A stretch of DNA of 37,199 nt, taken from Candidatus Saccharimonadota bacterium (GTDB lineage Bacteria > Patescibacteriota > Saccharimonadia > Saccharimonadales > Saccharimonadaceae). The notes beneath the pieces are model-generated. The model saw only the letters and a program-made list of their open reading frames with translations, ran no database searches and had not been told where the DNA came from. Position 1 is the first letter of the stretch, and each line of letters starts with the position of its first letter. Position numbers and translations under genes: made by a program. Shown piece after piece: positions 15,764 to 23,872 of this stretch. Location: the NCBI GenBank assembly GCA_009777625.1, contig WRLL01000007.1, positions 1 through 37,199 of the forward strand, in the 5' to 3' direction.

Positions 15764-18283
15764 ATGTCAAAAACCCCTGATCCCAACACCGAAAGCATCG
15801 AAACGGCCGCCAAAGATTACTCGCCGAGCGGCCTCAGCTCGACCGCCGCCAAACAAAAACTGCAACAATTCGGCCCCAACGCCTTTGCCAAGGAAAAACT
15901 CTCGGCCATCAAAACTTTCGCCAAACAGCTTTTCAACGCCTTGAACTTCATCTTGATTTTCGCGTCGGCGTTATCATTTTACCTGCGCGATTATACCGAC
16001 GCGCTGATCATCTTGGCCATCGTGCTGCTGAACTCGATCCTCGGCTTCGTCCAAGAATATCGATCAGAAAAAGCCGTCGAAAAGTTGTCAGAACTTCTCA
16101 AACACGAAGCCCTGGTCATTCGCGACGGCAAACAGATTCTGATCGACGTGGCCGACCTGGTGCCCGGCGACACGATAATTCTGAAGGGCGGCGACATCGT
16201 GCCGGCCGACACCAAAATCATGACGGCGGCCGACCTGTCGGTCAACGAATCGCAACTGACCGGTGAATCGGTGCCGATCGACAAAAAGCCCGACGACGCG
16301 AATTCGCCAAAAGGTTTGCTCTACACCGGTAGCGTCATCGAACGCGGCGATTGTCAAGGCGTCGTCTATGCCACCGGCAATCACACCCAGCTCGGCAAAA
16401 TCGCCCAGCTGTCCAAGGACACGAAAAAAACCACGCCGTATCAGAAATCGATCAGCGAGTTCAGTTTTTCGATCATGCGCATCATCGGCGTAACGATCAT
16501 TTTGATCCTGGTGGCCAAATCGTTCAGCATTCAGGGCACCAGCGATCTGGCGAGTGTTGTGCTTTTCACAATTGCCTTGGCCATGACGGTCGTGCCAGAA
16601 GCCCTGCCGATGATCATGACCGTCAACCTCAGCAACGGTGCGCTGAAACTGGCTCAGCAAAAAGTCATCGTCAAACGCCTGTCGGCCATCGAGGACCTGG
16701 GCCGCGTCAACATTCTCTGCACCGACAAAACCGGCACGCTGACCGAAGACAAATTGGCTATCACGGAACTGTTTTCCGACGACGAAGATTTGTTCAAGAA
16801 ACTGGCGATTGCCTCGATCGAGGATGCCAAGATCAAGCACGGCCAGCTCAATTCGTTCGACCGAGCTTTCTCAAACTTCGTGCCGAAAGACATTCAAGCG
16901 ACAGTCGACAATTGGAGACAATACGAATCGCTACCGTTCGATCCGGACGCGCGGCGGCGGCGTATGATCGTCGAAGATCCTTCGTCCAAGAAATTCTATT
17001 TGGTGGTGATCGGCGCACTGGAAGTGATTTTGGATTTGGCCAAGGACGCGAATATTAAGGAGTACAAAAAACCGATCGACCAGGCCGGCAAGGAAGGCAA
17101 ACGACAATTGGCGATCGCTTATAAAACAATCGACTACCACCCAAACTTTGACATCTTGGCAGCCGAAAAAGATTTGAAATATTTAGGTTTCGTTAACATG
17201 CTTGATCCACTCCGGCCGACGTCGAAAAAAACCATCCAACAGGCCGAAGCGCTAGGCGTTCACATCAAAATCCTAACCGGTGACAGCGTCGAAACTGCGA
17301 CGTATATTGGCCAAGAAGTCGGCTTGGTCCAGCCGGGCGAAAAAGTTTATTCCGGCGCAGAATTAGACAAACTGACCCACAACGAATTCAAAAAAGTCGT
17401 CCAAGCCAGCTCAGTCTTTGCCCGCGTCACGCCCGAACAAAAATACCGCATCATCGAAGAACTGAAACAAACCGGCAACGTCGTCGGCTACCAAGGCGAC
17501 GGCATCAACGACGCGCCGTCGCTGAAACTGGCCGACGCGTCGATCGCAGTCAAAAACGCCACCGATGTCGCCAAAGACAGCGCCGACATCATTCTGACCG
17601 AAAGCAGCCTTGAGGTCATCATCAACGGCATTCGCTACGGCCGCAGCATTTTCGTCAACATCAACAAATATATCAAGCACGCCATGGTCGGCAACATCGG
17701 CAACTTTTTCTCGCTGGCGGTATTTTATGTGGCGTTCGCGGCCGGCCTGCCGATGCTGCCGATTCAGCTGCTGATCGCGAATTTGCTGCAGGACATGCCA
17801 CTGATGACCGTAGCGTCGGACGGTGTCGATGACGATGAAGTCGAACAACCCCTAGTTTCAAGCCAGGTCAAAAGCACAGTGCGAACTTCACTATTGCTAG
17901 GTATCTTCACAGCGCTATTTTACCTAACCTATTTTGTGTCGGTCGGCACGACGGCCAACGACGCGACGCGGACTAATCTGTTTATCTTCTTTAACTTGAC
18001 TCAGTTGCTGATAATTATTTCCGTACGTGTGCGAGGACGATTCTTCTGGCAAGGTGTGCGACCGTCGCGGTTGTTGCTGGGCATGATTTTGCTGTTTGTT
18101 GTCGGCTCGATCGTCATGACATACATTCCGCCGATTGCGAACCTGATGGGATTTGTGGCGTTGCCGCTGCCTGAATTACTAATGATAATTGGTGTTTCAG
18201 TGTTGTTTATTCTGCTACTTGATGTTGTGAAGGTCGGCCTGAATAAGTTCCAAACACGAAAAGTACAGGCAGCTCAGCGCTGA
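15764..18283 (+). CDS. Cation-transporting P-type ATPase, MgtA-like (P3B)
   Basis: An 839-residue pump. An N-terminal cation-ATPase domain (residues 15-70) is followed by TGES in the actuator, VPEALPMIMTVNLSNG in TM4, CTDKTGTLT phosphorylation, KILTGD and GDGINDAPSL. The TM4 motif and the tail PMLPIQLLIANLLQDMP resemble magnesium-importing MgtA/MgtB (PEMLPMI and LPLHLLIQNLLYD) more than calcium pumps (PEGLP). Import of Mg2+ is the most likely role, but Ca2+ transport is not excluded. The length fits MgtA (about 900) with a slightly short N-terminus. It is a single-gene unit with its own extended -10 promoter. Confidence 0.85.
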   Translation: MSKTPDPNTESIETAAKDYSPSGLSSTAAKQKLQQFGPNAFAKEKLSAIKTFAKQLFNALNFILIFASALSFYLRDYTDALIILAIVLLNSILGFVQEYRSEKAVEKLSELLKHEALVIRDGKQILIDVADLVPGDTIILKGGDIVPADTKIMTAADLSVNESQLTGESVPIDKKPDDANSPKGLLYTGSVIERGDCQGVVYATGNHTQLGKIAQLSKDTKKTTPYQKSISEFSFSIMRIIGVTIILILVAKSFSIQGTSDLASVVLFTIALAMTVVPEALPMIMTVNLSNGALKLAQQKVIVKRLSAIEDLGRVNILCTDKTGTLTEDKLAITELFSDDEDLFKKLAIASIEDAKIKHGQLNSFDRAFSNFVPKDIQATVDNWRQYESLPFDPDARRRRMIVEDPSSKKFYLVVIGALEVILDLAKDANIKEYKKPIDQAGKEGKRQLAIAYKTIDYHPNFDILAAEKDLKYLGFVNMLDPLRPTSKKTIQQAEALGVHIKILTGDSVETATYIGQEVGLVQPGEKVYSGAELDKLTHNEFKKVVQASSVFARVTPEQKYRIIEELKQTGNVVGYQGDGINDAPSLKLADASIAVKNATDVAKDSADIILTESSLEVIINGIRYGRSIFVNINKYIKHAMVGNIGNFFSLAVFYVAFAAGLPMLPIQLLIANLLQDMPLMTVASDGVDDDEVEQPLVSSQVKSTVRTSLLLGIFTALFYLTYFVSVGTTANDATRTNLFIFFNLTQLLIIISVRVRGRFFWQGVRPSRLLLGMILLFVVGSIVMTYIPPIANLMGFVALPLPELLMIIGVSVLFILLLDVVKVGLNKFQTRKVQAAQR

Positions 18284-18331
18284 TAGAGCAGTTTATCTAT
18301 AATCATTGTAAATATTACATATCAAAAACTC

Positions 18332-18360
18332 TTGACCCAACATGTATGGTGCGCTAATAT
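18332..18360 (+). promoter_or_regulatory. Promoter of the nrd operon
   Basis: TTGACC (18332-18337), a 17-nt spacer and TAATAT (18355-18360) place transcription start near 18367, immediately before the NrdR-like site and riboswitch. Confidence 0.6.
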
Positions 18361-18383
18361 AGTATAAGCACTATATCTAGTGC
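18337..18383 (+). promoter_or_regulatory. Pair of NrdR boxes
   Basis: GCACTATATCTAGTGC (18368-18383) closely matches the NrdR consensus ACACTATATATAGTGT. A weaker copy (10 of 16 matching) at 18337-18352 lies exactly 31 nt upstream, the usual tandem spacing. The pair flanks the -10 box, so NrdR binding would repress the nrd operon when dATP is plentiful. Confidence 0.65.
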
Positions 18384-18516
18384 CACGGGACACTGGGATT
18401 CAGAACCCAGCGTTGACCAGGGAAAGACGGTGAAACTCCGTCGCTGTGCCGCAACCGTATAGCCGGGCTGCCTGTTGTCCGTCATCTCGAGCAAGGACTG
18501 GCATTAGACCTCTCCA
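18379..18516 (+). promoter_or_regulatory. Adenosylcobalamin riboswitch
   Basis: The leader has the ordered conserved parts of a cobalamin riboswitch: an AGTGCC start, a CTGGG...CCCAG stem, GGGAA, the CGGTGAAACTCCG core stem-loop, a GCTGTGCCGCAACCGTA segment, and a B12-box-like GACTGGCATTAGACCTC near the 3' end. The CCTCTCC at 18509-18515 can pair with GGAGGGG at the nrdD ribosome-binding site (with one G-U pair), suggesting control of translation. Known behaviour is shut-off of the downstream gene when AdoCbl is present. Confidence 0.85.
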
Positions 18517-18560
18517 TGAAACGAGAAAAATAAACTAAAACCCATATTTAAGGAGGGGGT

Positions 18561-20687
18561 ATGTTTCAATATATCAAAAAGCGCGACGGCCGCCGCGTCA
18601 AGTTCGATGCGGCTAAAATCACTAACGCGATTGCCAAAGCCGGTGCAGCAACAGAGGAATTCGACGCCAAACAGGCCGAACGTTTGACGGCCAAAGTCCT
18701 AGCCGAAGCGGCCGATGTGGTCGAAACCAAAACGCCAACCGTCGAACAAATCCAAGACATCGTCGAACAAATTTTATTAGCATCAAAGTTCAAGAGAACC
18801 GCCAAAGCCTATATCTTGTACCGCGACCAACACGAAAAATTACGTGAATTGACCAGCCAAGAACAAATTAACTTGGTCGACGATTACATAGGCGAGCTGG
18901 ACTGGCAGGTCCGCGAAAACTCCAACATGGGCTATTCTTTGCAAGGCCTTAATAATTATATAGCTGGCGAAGTCAGCAAAAATTATTGGCTGAATAAAGT
19001 CTACCCGGCCGAAATCCGCAACGCCCACAAATCCGGCGATTTCCACATTCACGACCTGAGTTTGTTGTCAGTTTACTGCGTCGGCTGGGATTTGAAAGAT
19101 TTATTGATGGAAGGTTTCACTGGTGTCAAAGGAAAAGTTTCGTCAAAACCCGCCAAGCATTTAAGGACTGCCTTGGGCCAAATCGTAAACTTCTTTTACA
19201 CATTACAAGGTGAAGCCGCCGGCGCTCAAGCTTTCTCGGACTTTGATACATACCTAGCACCGTTCATTCGCCACGACAACTTGAACTACAATGAAGTCAA
19301 ACAAGCCTTGCAAGAATTCGTTTTCAACGTCAACGTGCCGACCCGCGTCGGTTTCCAAACGCCCTTCACCAACATCACGCTCGACCTGACACCGCCGAAA
19401 GATCTGGCTGGCGTACCGGTGATCATCGGCGGGGAAATGCAGGACACCGATTACGGCGACTATCAGGAAGAAATGAATACTTTTAACCGCGCCCTGCTTG
19501 AGGTCTTGGCTGAGGGCGATGCCACCGGACGCGTGTTCACCTTCCCGATTCCGACGTTTAATATCACCAAAGATTTCGACTGGGACAATCCGGTGGTCGA
19601 AACGCTGTGGGAAACATCGGCCAAATACGGCATTCCGTACTTTAGCAACTTCATCAACTCCGACATGGACCCGGGCGACGCACGCTCGATGTGCTGCCGT
19701 TTAAGGATCGACAACCGCCAGCTGGAATATCGCGGCGGCGGATTGTTCGGCGCCAATCCGCTGACCGGTTCGATCGGCGTGGTTACGATCAATTTGCCGC
19801 GCATTGCCATGGAAACCAAGACCGAAGCCGAATTCATGAAACTGCTGAAAAAGCGCATGGACCTGGCGCAACAATCGCTCGAGATTAAACGCGACGCGTT
19901 GGAGAAACTGACGGCCAGTAATTTGTATCCTTACACCAGTTTTTACCTGCGGAATATCAAAGAACGCTTCAATCAATATTGGAAGAATCACTTCTCGACG
20001 ATCGGTTTAATCGGCATGAATGAAGCGGTCGAAAACTTGCTAGGCGTTAACATCGGTACCGAAAAGGGACGCAAGTTTGCCGAAAAAGTCATGGACTACA
20101 TGCGCGATACATTGGTCGAATACCAAACCGAAACCGGCAACAACTACAACCTGGAAGCCACGCCGGCCGAAGGCACGACCTACCGTTTGGCGCTGCTGGA
20201 CCAAAAGAAATATCCAGATTTAGCAACTTTCGTCAATGGCAAAGGTAAAGATGTCAAGTACCCGTTCTACACCAACTCGACGCACCTACCGGTCAACTTC
20301 ACCGACGATCCGTTCGAAATCTTGGAATTGCAGGATGAATTGCAGGCCAAATACACCGGTGGCACAGTCATTCATTTCTTCTTGGGCGAAAGAGCCGATC
20401 CGCAGACGTTAAAAGGTTTGGTCAAGAAGATCTGCGAAAACTACAAATTGCCTTACTTTACCTTTAGCCCGAGCTTCAGCATTTGCCGCAACCATGGTTA
20501 TCTGGTCGGCGAAGTCGAAGAATGCCCGACGTGCCACGAGCCGTGTGAGATCTATTCTCGCGTTGTCGGTTTCTTAACGCCGACACACCGCTGGAACGAC
20601 GCCAAGCAAGTTGAATTTACCATGCGATCGCACGTCGACAAAGCCATGAAACCAGAATCGAAAAAGAAAAAGCCGACCGAGGAATAA
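18561..20687 (+). CDS. nrdD: Anaerobic (class III) ribonucleoside-triphosphate reductase
   Basis: A 708-residue glycyl-radical enzyme making dNTPs without oxygen. It has an N-terminal ATP-cone (KKRDGRRVKFDAAKI, residues 5-19) for allosteric control, the active-site cysteines in ARSMCCRLRI, and a C-terminal zinc site (CRNHGY, then CPTCHEPC). The glycyl-radical motif is SRVVGF, followed by WNDAKQVEF. The tail is Lys-rich. The start has a strong AAGGAGGGGG ribosome-binding site that can be masked by the upstream riboswitch. Control of a B12-independent reductase by AdoCbl usually means the cell also has a B12-dependent class II enzyme; that gene is not in the window. nrdG follows after one nucleotide. 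Confidence 0.95.
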   Translation: MFQYIKKRDGRRVKFDAAKITNAIAKAGAATEEFDAKQAERLTAKVLAEAADVVETKTPTVEQIQDIVEQILLASKFKRTAKAYILYRDQHEKLRELTSQEQINLVDDYIGELDWQVRENSNMGYSLQGLNNYIAGEVSKNYWLNKVYPAEIRNAHKSGDFHIHDLSLLSVYCVGWDLKDLLMEGFTGVKGKVSSKPAKHLRTALGQIVNFFYTLQGEAAGAQAFSDFDTYLAPFIRHDNLNYNEVKQALQEFVFNVNVPTRVGFQTPFTNITLDLTPPKDLAGVPVIIGGEMQDTDYGDYQEEMNTFNRALLEVLAEGDATGRVFTFPIPTFNITKDFDWDNPVVETLWETSAKYGIPYFSNFINSDMDPGDARSMCCRLRIDNRQLEYRGGGLFGANPLTGSIGVVTINLPRIAMETKTEAEFMKLLKKRMDLAQQSLEIKRDALEKLTASNLYPYTSFYLRNIKERFNQYWKNHFSTIGLIGMNEAVENLLGVNIGTEKGRKFAEKVMDYMRDTLVEYQTETGNNYNLEATPAEGTTYRLALLDQKKYPDLATFVNGKGKDVKYPFYTNSTHLPVNFTDDPFEILELQDELQAKYTGGTVIHFFLGERADPQTLKGLVKKICENYKLPYFTFSPSFSICRNHGYLVGEVEECPTCHEPCEIYSRVVGFLTPTHRWNDAKQVEFTMRSHVDKAMKPESKKKKPTEE

Positions 20688-20688
20688 C

Positions 20689-21378
20689 ATGAAAATCGGC
20701 GGCCTGCAAAAATTGTCGCTGGTCGATTATCCCGGCCACACGGCCGCGGCGCTGTTCACCATCGGATGCAACATGCGCTGCGGCTACTGCCACAATCCAG
20801 AGCTGGTTTTGCCGGAAAGATTCGCGCCAGAAATTCCTTTAGAGCATATTTTCAATTTCCTGGCGCGGCGGCGCGGATGCTTAGACGGCGTAGTGATTTC
20901 CGGCGGCGAACCGACCATGCATGACGACTTGCCGGCCTTTGCTGCGACGATAAAGGAAATGGGATTTTTGGTTAAGTTGGACAGCAACGGCACGCGGCCC
21001 GACATGCTTAAACAAATGATACGCGAAAAAAGTTTGGACTTTATCGCCATGGATATCAAGGCGACTTTGGCCAAATACAGTGCCGCCATCGCCCGGCCGA
21101 TTGACACGACAGCTTTGCAAGAAAGCATCAAACTGATCATCGACTCGGGCCTGGATCACGAATTTCGCACCACGGCTGTTCGACAATTGATGAATCTGGA
21201 AGACTTCGACGAAATCGGCCAAATGATCCGCGGCGCGAAACGCTACGCCTTTCAACATTTTCGGCCCGGGCGTTCACTCAATTCGCAGTTCGACAATTTC
21301 GGTAGTTTCAGCGACGCAGAAGTCGAAAAAATTAAAGCGACGATGCAAAAATACGTCGAGAAAGTTGTAGTCCATTAA
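20689..21378 (+). CDS. nrdG: Anaerobic ribonucleotide reductase activating protein (radical SAM)
   Basis: A 229-residue radical SAM enzyme that installs the glycyl radical on NrdD. The [4Fe-4S] motif is CNMRCGYC (Cys27, Cys31, Cys34), introduced by LVDYPGHTAA as in the NrdG/PflA-like group. A GGEPTM segment near residue 85 corresponds to the SAM-binding GGE motif. It is longer than E. coli NrdG (154 residues) and resembles the longer form common in anaerobes. It starts one nucleotide after the nrdD stop and abuts the flavin-reductase gene, so all are co-transcribed. It needs a low-potential electron supply. Confidence 0.92.
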   Translation: MKIGGLQKLSLVDYPGHTAAALFTIGCNMRCGYCHNPELVLPERFAPEIPLEHIFNFLARRRGCLDGVVISGGEPTMHDDLPAFAATIKEMGFLVKLDSNGTRPDMLKQMIREKSLDFIAMDIKATLAKYSAAIARPIDTTALQESIKLIIDSGLDHEFRTTAVRQLMNLEDFDEIGQMIRGAKRYAFQHFRPGRSLNSQFDNFGSFSDAEVEKIKATMQKYVEKVVVH

Positions 21379-22074
21379 ATGAAACCGTATGTTATCACCA
21401 AAGTCATTCGCGAAACGCCCGATGTCGTAACGCTGCATTTTCTTGACAAAGAAGGCAAGCGGCCGAACTTCATCGCCGGCCAATATGTTACGGTTTTGTT
21501 CCCCGATTTGAACGTGCCAGAAGGCAAAGCCTACAGCCTGTCCTCCGCGCCGAGCGATCCGTACCTGGCCATCACGGTCAAGAAACTGAAACCCGGCAAT
21601 TATTCATCGCGCCTACACACCCTGAAAGTCGGCGACGAATTGCTGGTCAGCGAACCGTATGGTTTTCTGAATCCGCAGTTCGACGCGCCGCTAATAATGA
21701 TCGCCGGCGGCGTCGGTATTGCGCCGTTGATGTCGATCATGCGCGACACGCTAGCGAACGATCCGAGCAGCGAAATCGAACTATGGTACAGCAACCAAAC
21801 GATCGACCAAATCGTGTTCAAGAAACAGCTGGACGACATGACTAAGGATCACAAACAGTTTCACGTTAAGCACTTCATTACGCAGCAAACAAATTTGCCG
21901 GATAGTTACGAAAAAGGCCGAATCGATATTGCAAAAATCCTGAACAGACAAAAACCTGAACCCGAAAAATTCTATTTCATTTGCGGCCGACAAAATTTCG
22001 TCGGCGACATCTGGCATGCGCTGGTTGTCGCGGGTGTAGCTGAAAACAAAATTGCCACGGAGACGTTCTATTAA
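21379..22074 (+). CDS. Ferredoxin/flavodoxin-NAD(P)H reductase-like flavoprotein
   Basis: A 231-residue FNR-superfamily protein: an FAD-binding barrel with KAYSLSSAP (RxYS-type, Arg replaced by Lys), then a Rossmann-like NAD(P) domain with GGVGIAPLMSIM and FICGRQNFVGD, ending in ETFY. The C-terminal aromatic residue is typical of reductases that stack it on the flavin. Its place between nrdG and the next gene, with no intergenic gap, suggests it passes electrons from NAD(P)H to the NrdG cluster, as flavodoxin reductase does in E. coli. That role is inferred from context. The stop shares a base with the next start (TAATG). Confidence 0.85.
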   Translation: MKPYVITKVIRETPDVVTLHFLDKEGKRPNFIAGQYVTVLFPDLNVPEGKAYSLSSAPSDPYLAITVKKLKPGNYSSRLHTLKVGDELLVSEPYGFLNPQFDAPLIMIAGGVGIAPLMSIMRDTLANDPSSEIELWYSNQTIDQIVFKKQLDDMTKDHKQFHVKHFITQQTNLPDSYEKGRIDIAKILNRQKPEPEKFYFICGRQNFVGDIWHALVVAGVAENKIATETFY

Positions 22075-23720
22075 TGGAAGGCGTAGCTGTTGCGGAAAAG
22101 TCGGCGTCGGTTGTCGAATCGGCACCGAATGTTAAAACTGCAGCCGAAAGGCAAGCCGCCATTGGCTCTACCTGTCTGCAAAATTGCGGCGATTGTTCAG
22201 CAGTTACAGATTGTTGGGTTAGACAGCAACTATTGTCTAGGCAGTCGCAACAACCATCAATTGACCCTGAAACTGAGGCTAATAAAATTCCTAAGCTGCC
22301 AGAATCTAATCCTATAACAAGAGCTGAGTATATAGATGAAGATGATCCAGATCTTCAAGACAGCTCAAATCTTGGCGCGCCGTTCTTTGAATCGTTTAAA
22401 GCCAAAGTTCAATCGGGTAATAAATTTTTGCCTGATCCCAGGGGGGACCTTGCCGAGCAAGAGCCTCGAGCAGCTACGGCCGAGGCAAACAGCAATCCTG
22501 TCTTAGGCCAACTTGAGACAAGCAGCGGAATCGACGAGACGCCCAAGGAAGAAGCTAGGGATAACAGAAATCCAGCCTCGTTCGAGACGAAAAGTGACTC
22601 TATCGATCTGCTCAAGCCGAAAATTGAACCCGTACCAACCGAATCACCAAGAACCCCGGCGCCATTGCCAACGAAAATTGAGATTCCAAAAGCCATTCAT
22701 ACTCCCGAACCTGGAATAGAAACTGCCGATACCGCTCCGACACCAACCAGCAAAACGGTTCAGGAAGTTAAAGCAGATCAAAAGCCCGCCAAAATTCTAG
22801 ACGGACTAATTACACCAACCGAAATTCCACAAACTGAACCGCGCGCAATCTTAACGAGTTCTGCGCTGCAAGATAGGCCGGCCGTCCAACCCATAACTAA
22901 AAAATCTTTAAGAAAAGAACCAGCTGTCGACGAATGGAATATGGCATTGCCACTCGTCGAACAAAAACCATCGCAGGATGAGGGGATATATGACTTACCG
23001 TTGATTCCTATGATAGACAGAACCGCCGATGCGACAATTGTTGATCAGACGACCGACTATTTGGACACAGAAGAAACAACTAATTTTGATCTCTCTGAAA
23101 AATTTGTTGCGAGACCAGAGGCACCCGATGAAGTCCCGCAGACTTTTTTGTATGTTGAAAACGAAACATCAGAAACACCAAAACCCGAATTGGTAATTGA
23201 AGTTCATTCAACTCACCAGGCTGAGACTCCTGACGACCCGGAAACTTTAATGTCGGTGATTGAATCTGAGCCTATGCCGATATTTCCTGTTGAGACCGAA
23301 GTCGAGTCAAAACTCACGACCGAATATAAACCTGAGACTCTGCCGATTAACGACCTTGAACCTGAATTGCCACCTATCGAATGTATCAACAAATCGGAAA
23401 TTCCCTCAGAAGCCGAAGCTGTAAATACTGATGAAGAAGCCGCCAGTGAATTGGTAACCAACGATAACCTTTCGGATTGGTCGGAACTTGAAATTGTCAT
23501 GATCTGCAACAATAATCACAGCGCACCAACTTCTGTGACGACGGAGCTTCTTGACGAGACTGATTTGCCAGACGAGGAACAGATTTCCAATAAACCAAGA
23601 AAATCTAGCGCGCGACGCGGCACTTCATCGTCTGTCAAATCAAAAATTCGCGATGTCATACTGAAATTCTTAGCGCAAAAAGCGTTGAACTATACGGCGT
23701 TGACTCGCATGATAACCTGA
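22074..23720 (+). CDS. Acidic, largely disordered protein with an N-terminal cysteine cluster; function unknown
   Basis: A 548-residue protein that I do not recognise. The N-terminus holds Cys34-x3-Cys38-x2-Cys41-x5-Cys47, a spacing suited to metal or Fe-S binding. From about residue 60 to 520 it is rich in Glu, Pro, Thr, Ser and Asp with almost no hydrophobic core, so it is predicted to be disordered. The last 40 residues turn basic and helical (KSKIRDVILKFLAQKAL). There is no signal peptide or membrane segment. It is translationally coupled (TAATG) to the flavin reductase and so belongs to the nrd operon. It could be an electron carrier with a long flexible arm or a scaffold, but nothing proves this. 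The long low-complexity region could be variable in length between strains. Confidence 0.7.
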   Translation: MEGVAVAEKSASVVESAPNVKTAAERQAAIGSTCLQNCGDCSAVTDCWVRQQLLSRQSQQPSIDPETEANKIPKLPESNPITRAEYIDEDDPDLQDSSNLGAPFFESFKAKVQSGNKFLPDPRGDLAEQEPRAATAEANSNPVLGQLETSSGIDETPKEEARDNRNPASFETKSDSIDLLKPKIEPVPTESPRTPAPLPTKIEIPKAIHTPEPGIETADTAPTPTSKTVQEVKADQKPAKILDGLITPTEIPQTEPRAILTSSALQDRPAVQPITKKSLRKEPAVDEWNMALPLVEQKPSQDEGIYDLPLIPMIDRTADATIVDQTTDYLDTEETTNFDLSEKFVARPEAPDEVPQTFLYVENETSETPKPELVIEVHSTHQAETPDDPETLMSVIESEPMPIFPVETEVESKLTTEYKPETLPINDLEPELPPIECINKSEIPSEAEAVNTDEEAASELVTNDNLSDWSELEIVMICNNNHSAPTSVTTELLDETDLPDEEQISNKPRKSSARRGTSSSVKSKIRDVILKFLAQKALNYTALTRMIT

Positions 23721-23728
23721 GATATAAT
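23700..23728 (+). promoter_or_regulatory. Promoter of tRNA-Asn
   Basis: TTGACT (23700-23705), a 17-nt spacer and TATAAT (23723-23728) overlap the end of the preceding coding region. Start would be about 25 nt before the mature tRNA 5' end. Confidence 0.55.
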
Positions 23729-23759
23729 AATCTTGAACTTCGAAAAGAAGTCAATGTTT

Positions 23760-23834
23760 TCCGGCGTGGCGCAGCGGTAGCGCAGTTGACTGTTAATCAA
23801 TTGGTCGCTGGTTCGAATCCAGCCGCCGGAGCCA
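23760..23834 (+). tRNA. tRNA-Asn (anticodon GTT)
   Basis: The acceptor stem TCCGGCG (23760-23766) pairs with CGCCGGA (23824-23830), followed by G and an encoded CCA (23832-23834). The anticodon loop CTGTTAA has GTT at 23792-23794. The T-arm GGTTCGAATCC is standard. If AspS at 2711 is non-discriminating, this tRNA may be charged with Asp first and then amidated. Confidence 0.95.
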
Positions 23835-23872
23835 AAATAAAATTATGACCCCAGTGGTCGTAATTTTATTTT
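23834..23872. terminator. Strong bidirectional terminator between tRNA-Asn and argH
   Basis: AAAATAAAATTATGACC (23834-23850) pairs with GGTCGTAATTTTATTTT (23856-23872) over 17 positions with one G-U pair and a five-base loop. A/T-rich arms give a U-run in both directions. It overlaps the argH stop codon. Confidence 0.85.

Noticed and set aside
22440-22446. A further G tract in the disordered-protein gene
   Set aside because: The run here is clearly shorter than nine and was not counted with the G9 set.
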